Part shown: positions 1-9,805 of the stretch, one piece after another
Position numbering within the stretch: the stretch's first letter is position 1
Layout of the letters: each line of letters opens with the position of its first letter
Assembly: GCF_000576635.1 (NCBI RefSeq)
Contig: NZ_AVFL01000045.1
Span: 1-40,761, forward strand
Origin: Skermanella stibiiresistens SB22
GTDB lineage: Bacteria > Pseudomonadota > Alphaproteobacteria > Azospirillales > Azospirillaceae
Length of the DNA stretch: 40,761 nucleotides
Direction of reading: 5' to 3'
Translations under genes and position numbers: made by a program
Notes under the pieces: generated by a model
Told to the model about the DNA's origin: nothing
Database searches by the model: none
The model's input: only the letters and a program-made list of their open reading frames with translations

Positions 1-200
1 CAGGGCGACACATAGTGGCACTCGCGTGTTGACGTGGGGAAGCGGCGGCGGCATGGTGCCCGCGTTTCAGTAATTTGACGCGCCGTCGCGTCACGATCGC
101 GCGGCACCTTTTCGCAGCCCGTCCAGAATCCGGTCTCCGCCGCCGAACCGCGGCGCCGATTCGGGATGGCAACCAACTTTAGAGCCAGGAACCCGTCACC
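1..200. other. Non-coding leader before transketolase
   Basis: No coding frame with good codon use is seen here. The stretch probably holds the promoter and 5' leader of the transketolase gene. A TTGACG hexamer lies at 29-34 but no matching -10 box stands at the right distance, so no promoter is called. Confidence 0.4.
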
Positions 201-2216
201 ATGCCGACGCCGTCCACCTCCACGACCCCCGCAAGCCCTGCCGGCGTCCCGCACGAGCAGTTGGCCAACGCGATTCGTGTACTCGCCATGGACGCGGTCG
301 AGGCCGCCAAGTCCGGGCATCCGGGCATGCCGATGGGCATGGCCGACGTGGCGACGGTTCTGTTCGGCAAGTTCCTCAAGTTCGACCCCAAGGCGCCGCA
401 GTGGCCCGACCGCGACCGTTTCGTGCTGTCGGCGGGCCATGGCTCGATGCTGCTCTACAGCCTGCTCCATCTCACCGGCTACGAGGAGATGACGATCGAC
501 GAGCTGAAGCGGTTCCGCCAGCTTCACAGCAAGACCCCCGGCCATCCGGAGGTCCTGCAGTCCGGCGGCATCGAGACGACGACCGGTCCGCTGGGTCAGG
601 GCCTTTCCACCGCCGTCGGAATGGCCTTGGCAGAACGCATCCTGAACGCGCGCTTCGGCGACGATCTGGTCGACCACTACACCTATGTGATCGCCAGCGA
701 TGGCGACCTGATGGAGGGCATCAGCCACGAGGCGTCGTCCTTCGCCGGCCATCTTGGGCTGTCCAAGCTGATCGTGCTGTGGGACGACAACCAGATCTCG
801 ATCGACGGGCCGACCAGCCTCAGCTTCACCGACGACACGCTCAACCGCTTCCGCGCCTATGGCTGGGACGTGCGCGAGATCGACGGCCACAATCCGCAGC
901 AGATCACCACGGCGATCGAATACGCCCGCACCACCGACGCGCCGTCGCTGATCGCCTGCAAGACCATCATCGGCTATGGCGCCCCGACCAAGGGCGGCAC
1001 GCACCACTCCCACGGCTCGCCGCTGGGCGCCGACGAGATCAAGGCGGCGCGCGAGAAGCTGGCCTGGACCCACGAGCACTTCATCATCCCGGAGGACATC
1101 ACCAGCGTGTGGCGCGGCTTCGGCCAGCGCGGCGTGGCGGAGCGGGAGAACTGGGAACAGCGGCTGGACGGCGCCGACGACAGCCTGCGCAAGAGCTTCC
1201 AGCACGCCGTCTCGGGCGAGTTGCCTGCCGATTTCGATAGCGTCATCAACGATTTCAAGGCCAAGGTCTCGGCGGAGAAGCCGAAGCTGGCGACCCGCGT
1301 CGCGTCCGGCAACGTGCTCGACGTGCTGGTGCCGGCGGTGCCCGAACTGATCGGCGGCTCGGCCGACTTGACGCCCAGCAACAACACGCGGGTCAAGAAC
1401 ACCGGGGCCGTCCAGCGCGGCGACTTCCATGGCCGCTACGTCCACTTCGGCGTGCGCGAGCATGGCATGGCCGCCGCCATGAACGGCATGGCGCTGCATG
1501 GCGGCATCATCCCCTACGGCGGCACGTTCCTGACCTTCAGCGACTACTGCCGCCCGTCGATCCGTCTGGCGGCCCTGATGAAGGCGCGCGTCGTCTTCAT
1601 CATGACCCATGACAGCATCGGCCTCGGCGAGGACGGCCCGACCCACCAGCCGGTCGAGCATGTCCCAGCGCTGCGCACGATCCCCAACCTGCTGGTCTTC
1701 CGGCCGGCCGACGCGGTCGAGACGGCGGAGTGCTGGGCCATCGCGCTGAAGAGCGTCCACCGCCCATCGCTGATGGCACTGACCCGCCAGAACCTCGCGA
1801 CACTGCGGACCGAGCACACCACCGAGAACCTGTCGGCCAAGGGTGGCTACATCCTGGCCCAGGCCGACGGCGAGCGGAAGGTCACCATCTTCGCCACCGG
1901 CTCCGAGGTCGAGATCGCCATGCAGGCGCGCGGGACCCTGCAAGCGGACGGTATCGGCACCGCCGTGGTCTCCATGCCGAGCATGGAGCTGTTCGAGGAG
2001 CAGGACGAGGCGTACCAGGACGAGGTGATCGGCGAGCACACCGTGCGGATCGCCGTCGAGGCTCAGATCCGCCAGGGCTGGGACCGCTACATCGGCCGCA
2101 AGGGCACCTTCGTCGGAATGAAAAGCTTTGGCGAATCAGCGCCATACCAGGATCTCTACAAGCATTTCGGCATTACCGCCGATGCCGTGGTGACGGCCGC
2201 CAAGGCCAGGTTGTAA
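201..2216 (+). CDS. tkt: Transketolase
   Basis: Thiamine-diphosphate enzyme that moves two-carbon ketol units between sugar phosphates in the pentose phosphate or Calvin pathway; cytoplasmic. The 671-aa length is normal for the family. An N-terminal [10 protein letters not shown] motif (about residues 39-48), the ThDP/metal motif SDGDLMEG (166-173) and the FGVREHGMA segment of the pyrimidine domain are all present. The ATG at 201 has an AGGA about 12 bases upstream. The first 15 residues are Ser/Thr/Pro-rich and weakly conserved, so the start could be slightly later. gapA follows after 46 bases on the same strand and the two are probably co-transcribed. A pgk gene, often next in alphaproteobacterial tkt-gap-pgk clusters, is not present here. 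Confidence 0.97.
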   Translation: MPTPSTSTTPASPAGVPHEQLANAIRVLAMDAVEAAKSGHPGMPMGMADVATVLFGKFLKFDPKAPQWPDRDRFVLSAGHGSMLLYSLLHLTGYEEMTIDELKRFRQLHSKTPGHPEVLQSGGIETTTGPLGQGLSTAVGMALAERILNARFGDDLVDHYTYVIASDGDLMEGISHEASSFAGHLGLSKLIVLWDDNQISIDGPTSLSFTDDTLNRFRAYGWDVREIDGHNPQQITTAIEYARTTDAPSLIACKTIIGYGAPTKGGTHHSHGSPLGADEIKAAREKLAWTHEHFIIPEDITSVWRGFGQRGVAERENWEQRLDGADDSLRKSFQHAVSGELPADFDSVINDFKAKVSAEKPKLATRVASGNVLDVLVPAVPELIGGSADLTPSNNTRVKNTGAVQRGDFHGRYVHFGVREHGMAAAMNGMALHGGIIPYGGTFLTFSDYCRPSIRLAALMKARVVFIMTHDSIGLGEDGPTHQPVEHVPALRTIPNLLVFRPADAVETAECWAIALKSVHRPSLMALTRQNLATLRTEHTTENLSAKGGYILAQADGERKVTIFATGSEVEIAMQARGTLQADGIGTAVVSMPSMELFEEQDEAYQDEVIGEHTVRIAVEAQIRQGWDRYIGRKGTFVGMKSFGESAPYQDLYKHFGITADAVVTAAKARL

Positions 2217-2262
2217 ACGGGCGCGATCAAGCCCGCGAACGTTTTGGGATTAGGAGGAATCG

Positions 2263-3270
<1,008 letters not shown>

Positions 3271-3288
3271 TAGGCCGACATACGGAAA

Positions 3289-3331
3289 GGGCGGGAGGGG
3301 CATCGGCCGATGCCCCTCCCGCCCCTTTTTT
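3289..3331 (+). terminator. Rho-independent terminator after gap
   Basis: A perfect 18-bp inverted repeat (left arm 3289-3306, right arm 3307-3324, palindromic centre) is followed by six T residues at 3326-3331. It lies 18 bases after the gap stop codon and just before the convergent DUF883-like gene, so it closes the tkt-gap unit. Confidence 0.93.
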
Positions 3332-3347
3332 AACGCGCGCCGCGGTG

Positions 3348-3656
3348 TTAAAGCAGCTTGCCGATCAGGATGCCCGCCGCGAAGGCGACGACCACGCTGG
3401 ACAGCGGGTTCTTCTCGATCTGGCCGCTGACATTCTCGACACCGCGCTGGGTCTGCCGGCGAACGTCGCGGTAGCCCCGCTCGGCGGCGTCCTCGACCTG
3501 CTGGCGGCCGGAATCGAAGCGTTCCGAAACCGCCTTGCCCGTCGTCTGCGCCGTGTCGCCGAACTGTTCCACGAACTGATCGAACCGTTCGGTAAGGGCC
3601 GAGATGGCGTCCTCGGCGGATTCCTGTGTGCGCGACCGGGTTTGCGAATAAGCCAT
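3348..3656 (-). CDS. DUF883/ElaB/YqjD-like membrane-anchored protein
   Basis: A 102-aa protein with a long charged, Gln/Arg-rich helical region (about residues 10-75) and one hydrophobic C-terminal segment (about 84-102) ending in GILIGKLL. This is the layout of the DUF883 family, whose E. coli member YqjD links ribosomes to the inner membrane in stationary phase; that role here is inference. The start has a good GAGGGAG ribosome binding site upstream. The gene is convergent with gap and divergent from the LysR gene. The family call rests on architecture and the C-terminal segment rather than a searched match. Confidence 0.8.
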   Translation of the reverse strand: MAYSQTRSRTQESAEDAISALTERFDQFVEQFGDTAQTTGKAVSERFDSGRQQVEDAAERGYRDVRRQTQRGVENVSGQIEKNPLSSVVVAFAAGILIGKLL

Positions 3657-3830
3657 GATGGCAACTCCCTCGTTTTTGTACGCGATTACCCCTACTCAAC
3701 CCCAGGGGAGAGGGTGGGTTGCCTGATTAACTTTATTTAAGCCGATAAACCCGCCAGGGTGAATCGGGAAAGACCGACCCTCATACCACCTTGTATAAGA
3801 GAGTTTCCGCACACCGCCGAAGGCTCTCCC

Positions 3831-4787
3831 ATGGACCGGATCACCACCATCGCCGCCTTCGTCCGCACGGTGGAACTGGGCAGCCAAGCGGCGGCGTCGG
3901 AGGATCTGGGGCTGTCCAGGGCGATGATCGGCCGCCATATCCAGCAGCTCGAGGACCGCCTGGGGGTCCGCCTGCTCAACCGCACGACCCGCAAGCAGAG
4001 CCTGACCGAGGCCGGGCTATCGTTCTTCGAGAAATGCGCCAGCATCCTGGAGCAGTTGAGCGAGGCGGAAAGGGTAGCCTCCGAGCTCCAGGCCGAGCCT
4101 CGCGGCACGCTCCGCGTCAACGGCCCCATGAGCTTCGGCAACACCCAGCTGGCGTCGGCGCTGGCCGCCTATTGCGAGAAGCACCCGCGCGTCCGGATCG
4201 AACTGGTGCTGAACGACCGCCAAGTCGATCTGGTGGAGGAAGGCTACGATGTCGCCGTCAGGATCGCGCGCCTGACCGACAGCAGCCTGATCGCCCGCCG
4301 CATCGCGCCAGTCCGCTTGGCGCTATGCGCCGCTCCCGCGTATCTCCGCCGTCACGGGATACCCAAGGTTCCCGCCGATCTGGCGAGGCACAACTGCCTG
4401 CTCTACAGCTACGCGGCACCGCCACTCGATTGGACGCTGATCGACCGCGCCGGCGTGGAGACGACGGTTCGGGTGGGCGGGACCCTGTCGGCGAACAATG
4501 GCGACGCCCTGGTCGCCGCGGCGGTGGGCGGCCTGGGGATCGTACGGCAGCCGACCTTCATCATCGGTGACGCGCTGCGGGACGGCAGGCTGGTGGAGAT
4601 CCTGACGGAATACAGCCTCGCGCCGACCAGCGCCTACGCGGTCTATCCACACGCCCGCAACCTGTCGCCCAAGGTCCGCAGCTTCGTGGATTTCCTGGTC
4701 GAGCATTTCCGGGGCACGCCGCCGTGGGACATCGGGCTCGACTCGGTGGTGGAGCGGCAGCCCGATACCGGGTCAGCATCCCGTTAA
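3831..4787 (+). CDS. LysR-family transcriptional regulator
   Basis: A 318-aa DNA-binding regulator. The N-terminal winged helix-turn-helix (about residues 1-60) begins MDRITTIAAFVRTVELGS and includes the recognition-helix region SRAMIGRHIQQLEDRLG. A LysR substrate-binding domain follows (about 90-300). I chose the ATG at 3831 because the family motif begins there; an open frame from 3759 adds 24 residues unlike the family. The target and inducer are unknown. It is divergent from the DUF883-like gene across 174 bases and is followed by a secreted protein gene 61 bases later. LysR proteins often control neighbours, so either is a possible target. Confidence 0.92.
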   Translation: MDRITTIAAFVRTVELGSQAAASEDLGLSRAMIGRHIQQLEDRLGVRLLNRTTRKQSLTEAGLSFFEKCASILEQLSEAERVASELQAEPRGTLRVNGPMSFGNTQLASALAAYCEKHPRVRIELVLNDRQVDLVEEGYDVAVRIARLTDSSLIARRIAPVRLALCAAPAYLRRHGIPKVPADLARHNCLLYSYAAPPLDWTLIDRAGVETTVRVGGTLSANNGDALVAAAVGGLGIVRQPTFIIGDALRDGRLVEILTEYSLAPTSAYAVYPHARNLSPKVRSFVDFLVEHFRGTPPWDIGLDSVVERQPDTGSASR

Positions 4788-4801
4788 CCCTTCGCCTTTA
4801 A

Positions 4802-4844
4802 AATCTCCGGTTCGAGGGTTGAGGATATACGGCAACCGGAGATT
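4802..4844 (+). promoter_or_regulatory. Inverted repeat overlapping the ribosome binding site
   Basis: A perfect 11-bp inverted repeat (AATCTCCGGTT at 4802-4812 and AACCGGAGATT at 4834-4844, 21-base spacer) ends 4 bases before the ATG at 4849. The right arm contains the GGAG Shine-Dalgarno element, so folding of the mRNA would hide it. It could equally be a DNA operator. Confidence 0.5.
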
Positions 4845-4848
4845 AGAC

Positions 4849-6009
4849 ATGTCGAAGCGGACCATGGCGCTCATCCTCGCGGTGACGCTGGTTTCAGGGC
4901 TTGCGGGCCAAGCCGGCGCCCAGGACCTGTCGCTCACCATCCCACCGGGAGCGGAACCGGAGATCGTCTTCGACCATGACCGCGACGCCTGCGAGAAATT
5001 CGATGTGCCCGACGTGCCGACCCGCGCCTTCCGGATGGCGGACGAGACGATCCGCTTGATCGCCAGCCATTGGACCAACCGCGCCTTCTCGGGGCCCGAC
5101 CTGGACCATCTCAGCCACCCCTGCGACATCGTGTACGAGGGCGGCAACAACGACGATCCCGCCGCCTTCGATGACCGAGGCTGGCTGGTCAGCACCTACA
5201 CGCTGGACGGCGTGACGGTTCACGGCCTGGTCCACAACGAGTTCCAGGGCCATCGGCGCCCCGCCCTCTGCCCGACCGGCCGCTACATGGACTGCTGGTA
5301 CAACACGGTGACCTACGTCGTCTCCAAGGACGGCGGCCGCAGCTTCAAGCCCCCCGCCACGGGAAGCCGGCTGGTCGCCGCCCTGCCCTATCGCTACGAC
5401 CCGACCCGCGGCAAGCGGAGCGGGCTGTTCAACCCATCCAACATCATCCGGCGCGGCGACCACTTTTACACCATGATGACGGCGGCCCCGCAGGAGGCCC
5501 AAGCCGGTGGCGTCTGCCTGATGCGGACCGACCGGCTGGACGAACCGACATCGTGGCGGGCTTGGGATGGCCATGACTTCACCGTCCGCTTCGCCGACCC
5601 CTACCGCGATGGCGGTGGGGGCACCTGCGTCCCGCTGCCTGGACTGACCCGGCTGATGGCGAGCCTAAGCCTGCATCGCCCCTCCGGGCTGTATATCGGC
5701 CTGTTCACCCACCAGCAGCGCCCACCCGGCGGCTCGACGGTGGTCGATGGCGTCTTCTACGCGACCAGCCCCGATCTGGTGACCTGGTCGAAGCCGAGGC
5801 TGTTGTTCCCGACGCCGACGACGCTCGACAAGGGCTGTGACACGATGCCGGTGGTCTACCCCGCGCTGATCGATCCCGACTCGCCATCGCGGAACTTCGA
5901 GGACACCGACGACGATGCCCACATCTACATGACCCGCATCTCCATGGATGGCTGCAAGACCGGTTGGACCCGAAATCTCGTGCGACTCCGAGTCCACATT
6001 GAACGATGA
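4849..6009 (+). CDS. Secreted Asp-box (sialidase/glycosidase-like) protein, unknown substrate
   Basis: A 386-aa protein with a clear Sec signal peptide (hydrophobic residues 6-20, likely cleavage after AGA at 24). SKDGGRSF (159-166) fits the Asp-box pattern S-x-D-x-G-x-x-(W/F) found in beta-propeller sialidases and related glycosidases. Several Cys residues (for example 48, 92, 141, 149) suggest disulfides in the mature periplasmic or extracellular protein. I do not recognise a specific family, and the enzyme activity is inference from one motif. The ATG at 4849 was chosen because the signal peptide begins there and GGAG lies just upstream; an in-frame ATG at 4819 would add residues ahead of the signal. 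The gene sits behind the hairpin at 4802-4844. Confidence 0.75.
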   Translation: MSKRTMALILAVTLVSGLAGQAGAQDLSLTIPPGAEPEIVFDHDRDACEKFDVPDVPTRAFRMADETIRLIASHWTNRAFSGPDLDHLSHPCDIVYEGGNNDDPAAFDDRGWLVSTYTLDGVTVHGLVHNEFQGHRRPALCPTGRYMDCWYNTVTYVVSKDGGRSFKPPATGSRLVAALPYRYDPTRGKRSGLFNPSNIIRRGDHFYTMMTAAPQEAQAGGVCLMRTDRLDEPTSWRAWDGHDFTVRFADPYRDGGGGTCVPLPGLTRLMASLSLHRPSGLYIGLFTHQQRPPGGSTVVDGVFYATSPDLVTWSKPRLLFPTPTTLDKGCDTMPVVYPALIDPDSPSRNFEDTDDDAHIYMTRISMDGCKTGWTRNLVRLRVHIER

Positions 6010-6259
6010 TCCGTCTGGGAAAAGACGACGGAGGACGATGTCGCCGTTAAGACAGTGTGAAGCTAGCCAATACTCCAGTAATTTATTCAATCTACATTCA
6101 CGTTGACTCATTCTTTATGTAACCTAGTGTTTCAAATACACGGTATCATATTAATTTAATCGCAAACTAATTAAACAATACTGTCGCACCAGCATTCATA
6201 AAATTGCCTTCGTGTGAGTACGAATATAATTTGGAGGAACCTCCACCTAGGGTTCTTTC
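6010..6259. other. AT-rich intergenic scar
   Basis: This stretch is strikingly AT-rich against the GC-rich background, mainly 6060-6230. It ends in a GGAGG-AA-CCTCC palindrome (6233-6244) ahead of the MmeI-like fragment. TGAGTACGAATA at 6215-6226 recurs as TGAGTACGAGTA at 6929-6940, flanking that fragment. No gene is visible. It probably marks horizontally acquired DNA. Confidence 0.5.
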
Positions 6260-6931
6260 ATGAAGTTCGCACCCGCGACGATCGTCGATCCGGCCCAAGC
6301 GTTCATCATCCGCTGGAAGTCCTCCGGCGCGGGAGAGCGCGCCAACTGCCAACTCTTCCTGTCCGAGTTGTGCGACCTGATCCAGGTTCCCCGGCCCAAC
6401 CCTACCCGGGACGACGACCGGCACAATCTCTATGTCTTCGAGCGGACGGTGGCCTATCCCCGCGCCCACGGCGCCGTCAGTACCGGCAGGATCGATCTGT
6501 ACAAGCGCGGCTGTTTCGTCCTGGAAGCCAAGCAGGGCAGCGACCAGAAGGCCCAGTGCCTCAAGAGCCGGCGCGGCATGGCGGTCCGGGGCAGCAACTA
6601 CTGGGAGCGCAGCATGAGCGACGCCCGCCGCCAAGCCGTGACCTATGCCCGGGCGTTGCCCGATTGGGAAGGCTGGCCTCCCTTCGTGATCGTGGTCGAT
6701 GTCGGGCACTCGATCGAGCTGTTCGCCGACTTCAGCCGCACCGGCGCAGGCCACGAGCACTTCCCCGACCCCGCCAGCTACCGCATCCTACTGGGCGATC
6801 TGGCCAACTCCGCGATCCGCCAGCGCCTCGCCAAGGTCTGGACGGCACCGTTCGACCTCGATCCGGCGCGCGCCCCGCCCGTGCCGCGCCTGGCGCGGGG
6901 CCGGGCTGGCAAGGTGGCGGCGCTGGCCTGA
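6260..6931 (+). pseudogene. Orphan N-terminal nuclease fragment of an MmeI-like (type IIL) restriction-methylation protein
   Basis: A 223-aa frame resembling only the N-terminal part of MmeI-type single-chain restriction-methylation enzymes, which are normally about 900 aa or more and carry nuclease, methyltransferase and target-recognition domains in order. The N-terminal pattern ERANCQLFLSELCDLI (26-41) and the catalytic PD-(D/E)xK motif D79-x9-E89-A-K91 are visible; MmeI uses the same D-x9-ExK spacing. The frame stops just where the linker to the methyltransferase would begin, and no methyltransferase motif follows before the response regulator gene 16 bases on. It is most likely a remnant. 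A free-standing nuclease domain without its methylase would be unusual but cannot be excluded. The surrounding AT-rich DNA and a flanking 12-base direct repeat suggest acquisition and deletion. Confidence 0.72.
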
Positions 6932-6946
6932 GTACGAGTACGGTGC

Positions 6947-7612
6947 TTACCGGGCGCTTTGAAACGTGTCGAAATGCAGCTTCGAGGCGAACACCACCGC
7001 CTGCGTCCGGCTGTACACCTTGAGCTTCTGGAGGATCGCGGAAACATGGGCCTTGACGGTCGTTTCCGCGATGTTCAGCTCGAACGCGATCTCCTTGTTC
7101 AGCTTGCCGGTCCCCAGCATCTCCAGCACGCGGAGTTGCTGGGCCGTCAACGTCGTGATCCGTCGCGCGATCTCGGCATCGTCGTCACGGCCGTTGCAGG
7201 CGGTCGTCTTCTCGTCCCGCGATATGTTGGGCGGGATGTAGACGTCACCCTTGATCACGGCGCGCAGCGCCTCCGCGATCTGGTCGCGCGGTGTCGATTT
7301 GGGGATGAAGCCAACGGCACCGTAGTCGATCGCCTGATGGACCAGCTTGGAATCCTCGTGCGCCGACACGATCACGACGGGGAGCGATGGAAACTGCGCC
7401 CGCAGCGTCAGCAACCCGCTGAAGCCATTGACCCCCGGCATCGACAGGTCGAGCAGCGCCAGATCGAAGTCGCCCTGGGAGCGGATCGCGTCGATCGCCT
7501 CCTCGAGATTCGACGCTTCGACGGGAAGACTGCCCTCCACCGAGAGGGAGAGCGCGGTTTTCAGGGCGTCTCGAAACAGCGGATGATCATCCGCGATCAG
7601 AACCTTGCACAT
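6947..7612 (-). CDS. LuxR/NarL-type response regulator of the quinoprotein locus (AgmR/ErbR-like)
   Basis: A 221-aa two-component response regulator. The receiver domain (1-120) has the acidic pair D8-D9 and phospho-acceptor D55 in LALLDLSMPG. The C-terminal LuxR helix-turn-helix (about 150-215) contains LTAQQLRVLEMLGTGKLNKEIA. I chose the ATG at 7612 because the receiver fold begins MCKVLIADDHPLF; an upstream ATG at 7657 adds 15 atypical residues. Regulators of this type (AgmR/PedR, ExaE, ErbR) control PQQ alcohol dehydrogenases in pseudomonads, and here the gene lies directly downstream of one. No sensor kinase is in the window. An intrinsic terminator separates it from the dehydrogenase, so it is probably transcribed mainly on its own. 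Confidence 0.92.
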   Translation of the reverse strand: MCKVLIADDHPLFRDALKTALSLSVEGSLPVEASNLEEAIDAIRSQGDFDLALLDLSMPGVNGFSGLLTLRAQFPSLPVVIVSAHEDSKLVHQAIDYGAVGFIPKSTPRDQIAEALRAVIKGDVYIPPNISRDEKTTACNGRDDDAEIARRITTLTAQQLRVLEMLGTGKLNKEIAFELNIAETTVKAHVSAILQKLKVYSRTQAVVFASKLHFDTFQSAR

Positions 7613-7713
7613 GGCTGCTTTTTCGCGCTCGTTGTGGCGGCGTTTCCCGGTTGCCAAGTGTGCGTCGGGTTACGGCGCGATGCAAGATGGAACTCGTCTC
7701 AAAAGCAGCCATC

Positions 7714-7748
7714 CCAAACGAAACGGGGCCAGCGCGAGCCAGCCCCGT
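7714..7748 (-). terminator. Intrinsic terminator after the PQQ alcohol dehydrogenase
   Basis: On the minus strand, ACGGGGC and GCCCCGT (7742-7748 and 7723-7729) form a hairpin with further inner pairs, followed by TTTCGTTT. It lies 60 bases after the dehydrogenase stop and before the response regulator. Confidence 0.65.
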
Positions 7749-7807
7749 CCACTGTCACGGGAAAACCGATAACCATGGGATCCCCGAACCCGAGCACCGT
7801 GAGCCGG

Positions 7808-9580
7808 TCAGGCCTTCGGCAGCTTGAACACCCAGAGCATGCCGCCCTGGTTGATGTCCTTGACCTTCTTGGCGACCTCGCCACCCCACAGCGGGACCGC
7901 ACCACCCCAGCCGGACACGATCGAGACGTACTGTTCGCCATCCATCTCCCAGGTGATCGGGCTGCCGACGATGCCGGACCCGGTGTTGAACTTCCACACC
8001 TCGGCGCCCGTCTTGGCGTCGAACGCCTTCAGGTAGCCTTCCGGGGTGCCGGTGAACACCAGGTTGCCGGCGGTGGTCAGCACGCCACCCCACAGTGGGG
8101 CCGGGTTCTTGTATTCCCACACGATCTTGCCGGTCTTCGGGTCGATCGCGCGCAGCGCTCCGATGTAGTCGTCGAACAGCGGCTTGATGGTGAAGCCAGC
8201 ACCCAGATAGGCGGCACCCTTCTTGTAGGTGATCGCCTCGTTCCAGATGTCCATGCCCCACTCGTTGGCCGGGACGTAGAACAGGTCGGTGTCGGGGCTG
8301 TAGGCCATCGGCATCCAGTTCTTGCCGCCGAGGAAGCTGGGGGCGGCGAAGATCGGCTTGCCCTGGCCCGCCGCGGCACCGCCACCGTCCATCGGGTTCG
8401 GCGGGCGGTTGGCGTCGTTGTAGATCGGCCGGCCGGTCTTCAGGTCGAAGCCGGTGGCCCAGCTGGTCTGCGTCACGAACGGCGTGGCGCTCTGCAGCTT
8501 GCCATTGGTGCGGTCGATGACGAAGAAGTAGCCGTTGCGGTCAGCCTTGGCGCCGGCCTTGATGACCTTGCCGTCCTTCTTGAGGTCGAACGAGATGAAC
8601 TCGTTGACGCCGTCGAAGTCCCAGCCGTCATGCGGCGTGGTCTGGAAGTGCCACTTGATCTCGCCGTTGTCCGGATTGATCGCCAGGGTCGACGACGTGT
8701 ACAGGTTATCGCCGGGCCGCAGGTGCGAGTTCCAGGGCGCCGGGTTGCCGGTACCGAAGAAGATCGAGTTGGTCTCGGCGTCATAGGTGCCGCCCAGCCA
8801 GGTGGCCCCGCCGCCGGTCTGCCAGAGATCGCCCGTCCACGAGGCGTTCTTGGTCCCGGTCATGGTGCTTTCCTTGCCGTTGAGGGTACCCATGTTCCCC
8901 TCGACGGTCGGACGCGTCCAGACCAGCTCGCCCGTCTCGGCGTCGCGCGCCTCGACCGCGCCGACGACACCGAACTCGCCGCCGGAATTGCCGGTGATGA
9001 TCTTGCCGTTGACGATGATCGGCGCCGCCGTCATCGAGTAGCCGGCTTGGTAATCGGCCACCTTCTTGTTCCAAACGACCTTGCCGGTGTCCTTGTTCAG
9101 GGCGACCAGGCGGGCGTCGAGCGTGCCGAAATAGACCTTGTCACCCAGGATGGCGGCGCCACGGTTGACCACGTCGCAGCACGGCATGATGCCTTCCGGC
9201 AGGCGGGCGTCGTATTGCCACTTCTTCTCGCCGGTCCGGGCGTCCAGCGCGAACAGGCGGGAATAGGAGCCGGTCACGTAGATCACGCCGTCATGGACCA
9301 GCGGCTGCGACTCCTGGCCGCGCTGCTTCTCGCCACCGAACGAGAAGGCCCAGACGGGAACCATCTTCTTGATCGTCTCGGTGTTGATCGTCTTGAGCGT
9401 GCTGTGGCGCTGGCCCTGGAGGCCCATGCCATAGGTCAGCACGTCGCCGGGCGTCTCGGCATCCTTTTGGATGTCCTGGTCGGTCGGGCCTGCCGCCCGC
9501 GCGGCGTCAGCCGAGAAGCTGACCGCCAAACCACCGGCGACGGCGCCGGCGACGGCGATGGACGTGAACATTCGCTTCAT
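7808..9580 (-). CDS. Lanthanide-type PQQ-dependent alcohol dehydrogenase (ExaF/PedH-like)
   Basis: A periplasmic quinoprotein of 590 aa that oxidises primary alcohols and passes electrons to cytochrome c. A signal peptide covers about residues 1-30. The eight-bladed propeller has the adjacent-cysteine ring C134-C135 characteristic of quinoprotein alcohol dehydrogenases. Probable metal ligands are E202 (GGEFG), N279 (GTGNP) and D321; D323 in W-D-F-D is the extra Asp that coordinates lanthanides in XoxF, ExaF and PedH, where Ca-type MxaF and ExaA have a non-acidic residue. This predicts lanthanide rather than Ca dependence. ExaF/PedH type is favoured over XoxF because of the PedF-like cytochrome and ped-type neighbours. 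The ATG at 9580 was chosen because the signal peptide starts there and GGGAGGC lies just upstream. Substrate is inferred to be ethanol or similar alcohols. Confidence 0.93.
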   Translation of the reverse strand: MKRMFTSIAVAGAVAGGLAVSFSADAARAAGPTDQDIQKDAETPGDVLTYGMGLQGQRHSTLKTINTETIKKMVPVWAFSFGGEKQRGQESQPLVHDGVIYVTGSYSRLFALDARTGEKKWQYDARLPEGIMPCCDVVNRGAAILGDKVYFGTLDARLVALNKDTGKVVWNKKVADYQAGYSMTAAPIIVNGKIITGNSGGEFGVVGAVEARDAETGELVWTRPTVEGNMGTLNGKESTMTGTKNASWTGDLWQTGGGATWLGGTYDAETNSIFFGTGNPAPWNSHLRPGDNLYTSSTLAINPDNGEIKWHFQTTPHDGWDFDGVNEFISFDLKKDGKVIKAGAKADRNGYFFVIDRTNGKLQSATPFVTQTSWATGFDLKTGRPIYNDANRPPNPMDGGGAAAGQGKPIFAAPSFLGGKNWMPMAYSPDTDLFYVPANEWGMDIWNEAITYKKGAAYLGAGFTIKPLFDDYIGALRAIDPKTGKIVWEYKNPAPLWGGVLTTAGNLVFTGTPEGYLKAFDAKTGAEVWKFNTGSGIVGSPITWEMDGEQYVSIVSGWGGAVPLWGGEVAKKVKDINQGGMLWVFKLPKA

Positions 9581-9737
9581 TAAGTCAGCCTCCCTTGAGA
9601 ACACAGCCCTTGGCGCCGCAATCCGGTGTGGTTCTTCCAAATCTTCCCGGATGTGGCTGCCTATTTGTCCTTGTCTGGGAGATTACCCGCACGGCACAAT
9701 CGAGCAATTGCCAAAAAGTACAATGAGCCAGGGCAGT

Positions 9738-9762
9738 ATTATTTCAGACCAACGGAAATAAT
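9738..9762. repeat. AT-rich inverted repeat upstream of the dehydrogenase
   Basis: ATTATTTC (9738-9745) and GAAATAAT (9755-9762) form a perfect 8-bp inverted repeat with a 9-base spacer, about 160 bases upstream of the dehydrogenase start. It could be an operator, or form part of the termination region of the preceding gene. Confidence 0.35.
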
Positions 9763-9786
9763 CCCGCGCTCCAGGGGAGGCGGGAT
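9761..9786 (-). terminator. Probable terminator of the relay/carrier operon
   Basis: On the minus strand ATCCCGC and GCGGGAT arms with an inner CTCC/GGAG pairing form a stable hairpin 20 bases after the MBL-fold gene stop, followed by the weak T-rich tract TTATTTCC. It separates the upstream four-gene run from the dehydrogenase, which probably has its own promoter between 9581 and 9760. Confidence 0.5.
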
Positions 9787-9805
9787 CCGATGATTAAGCG
9801 GGTAT

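Noticed and set aside
6959-9583. Very long open frame antisense to the response regulator and PQQ dehydrogenase
   Set aside because: High-GC antisense shadow: its translation is rich in Arg, Gly, Asp and Val without motifs, and both opposite genes are well-recognised families.
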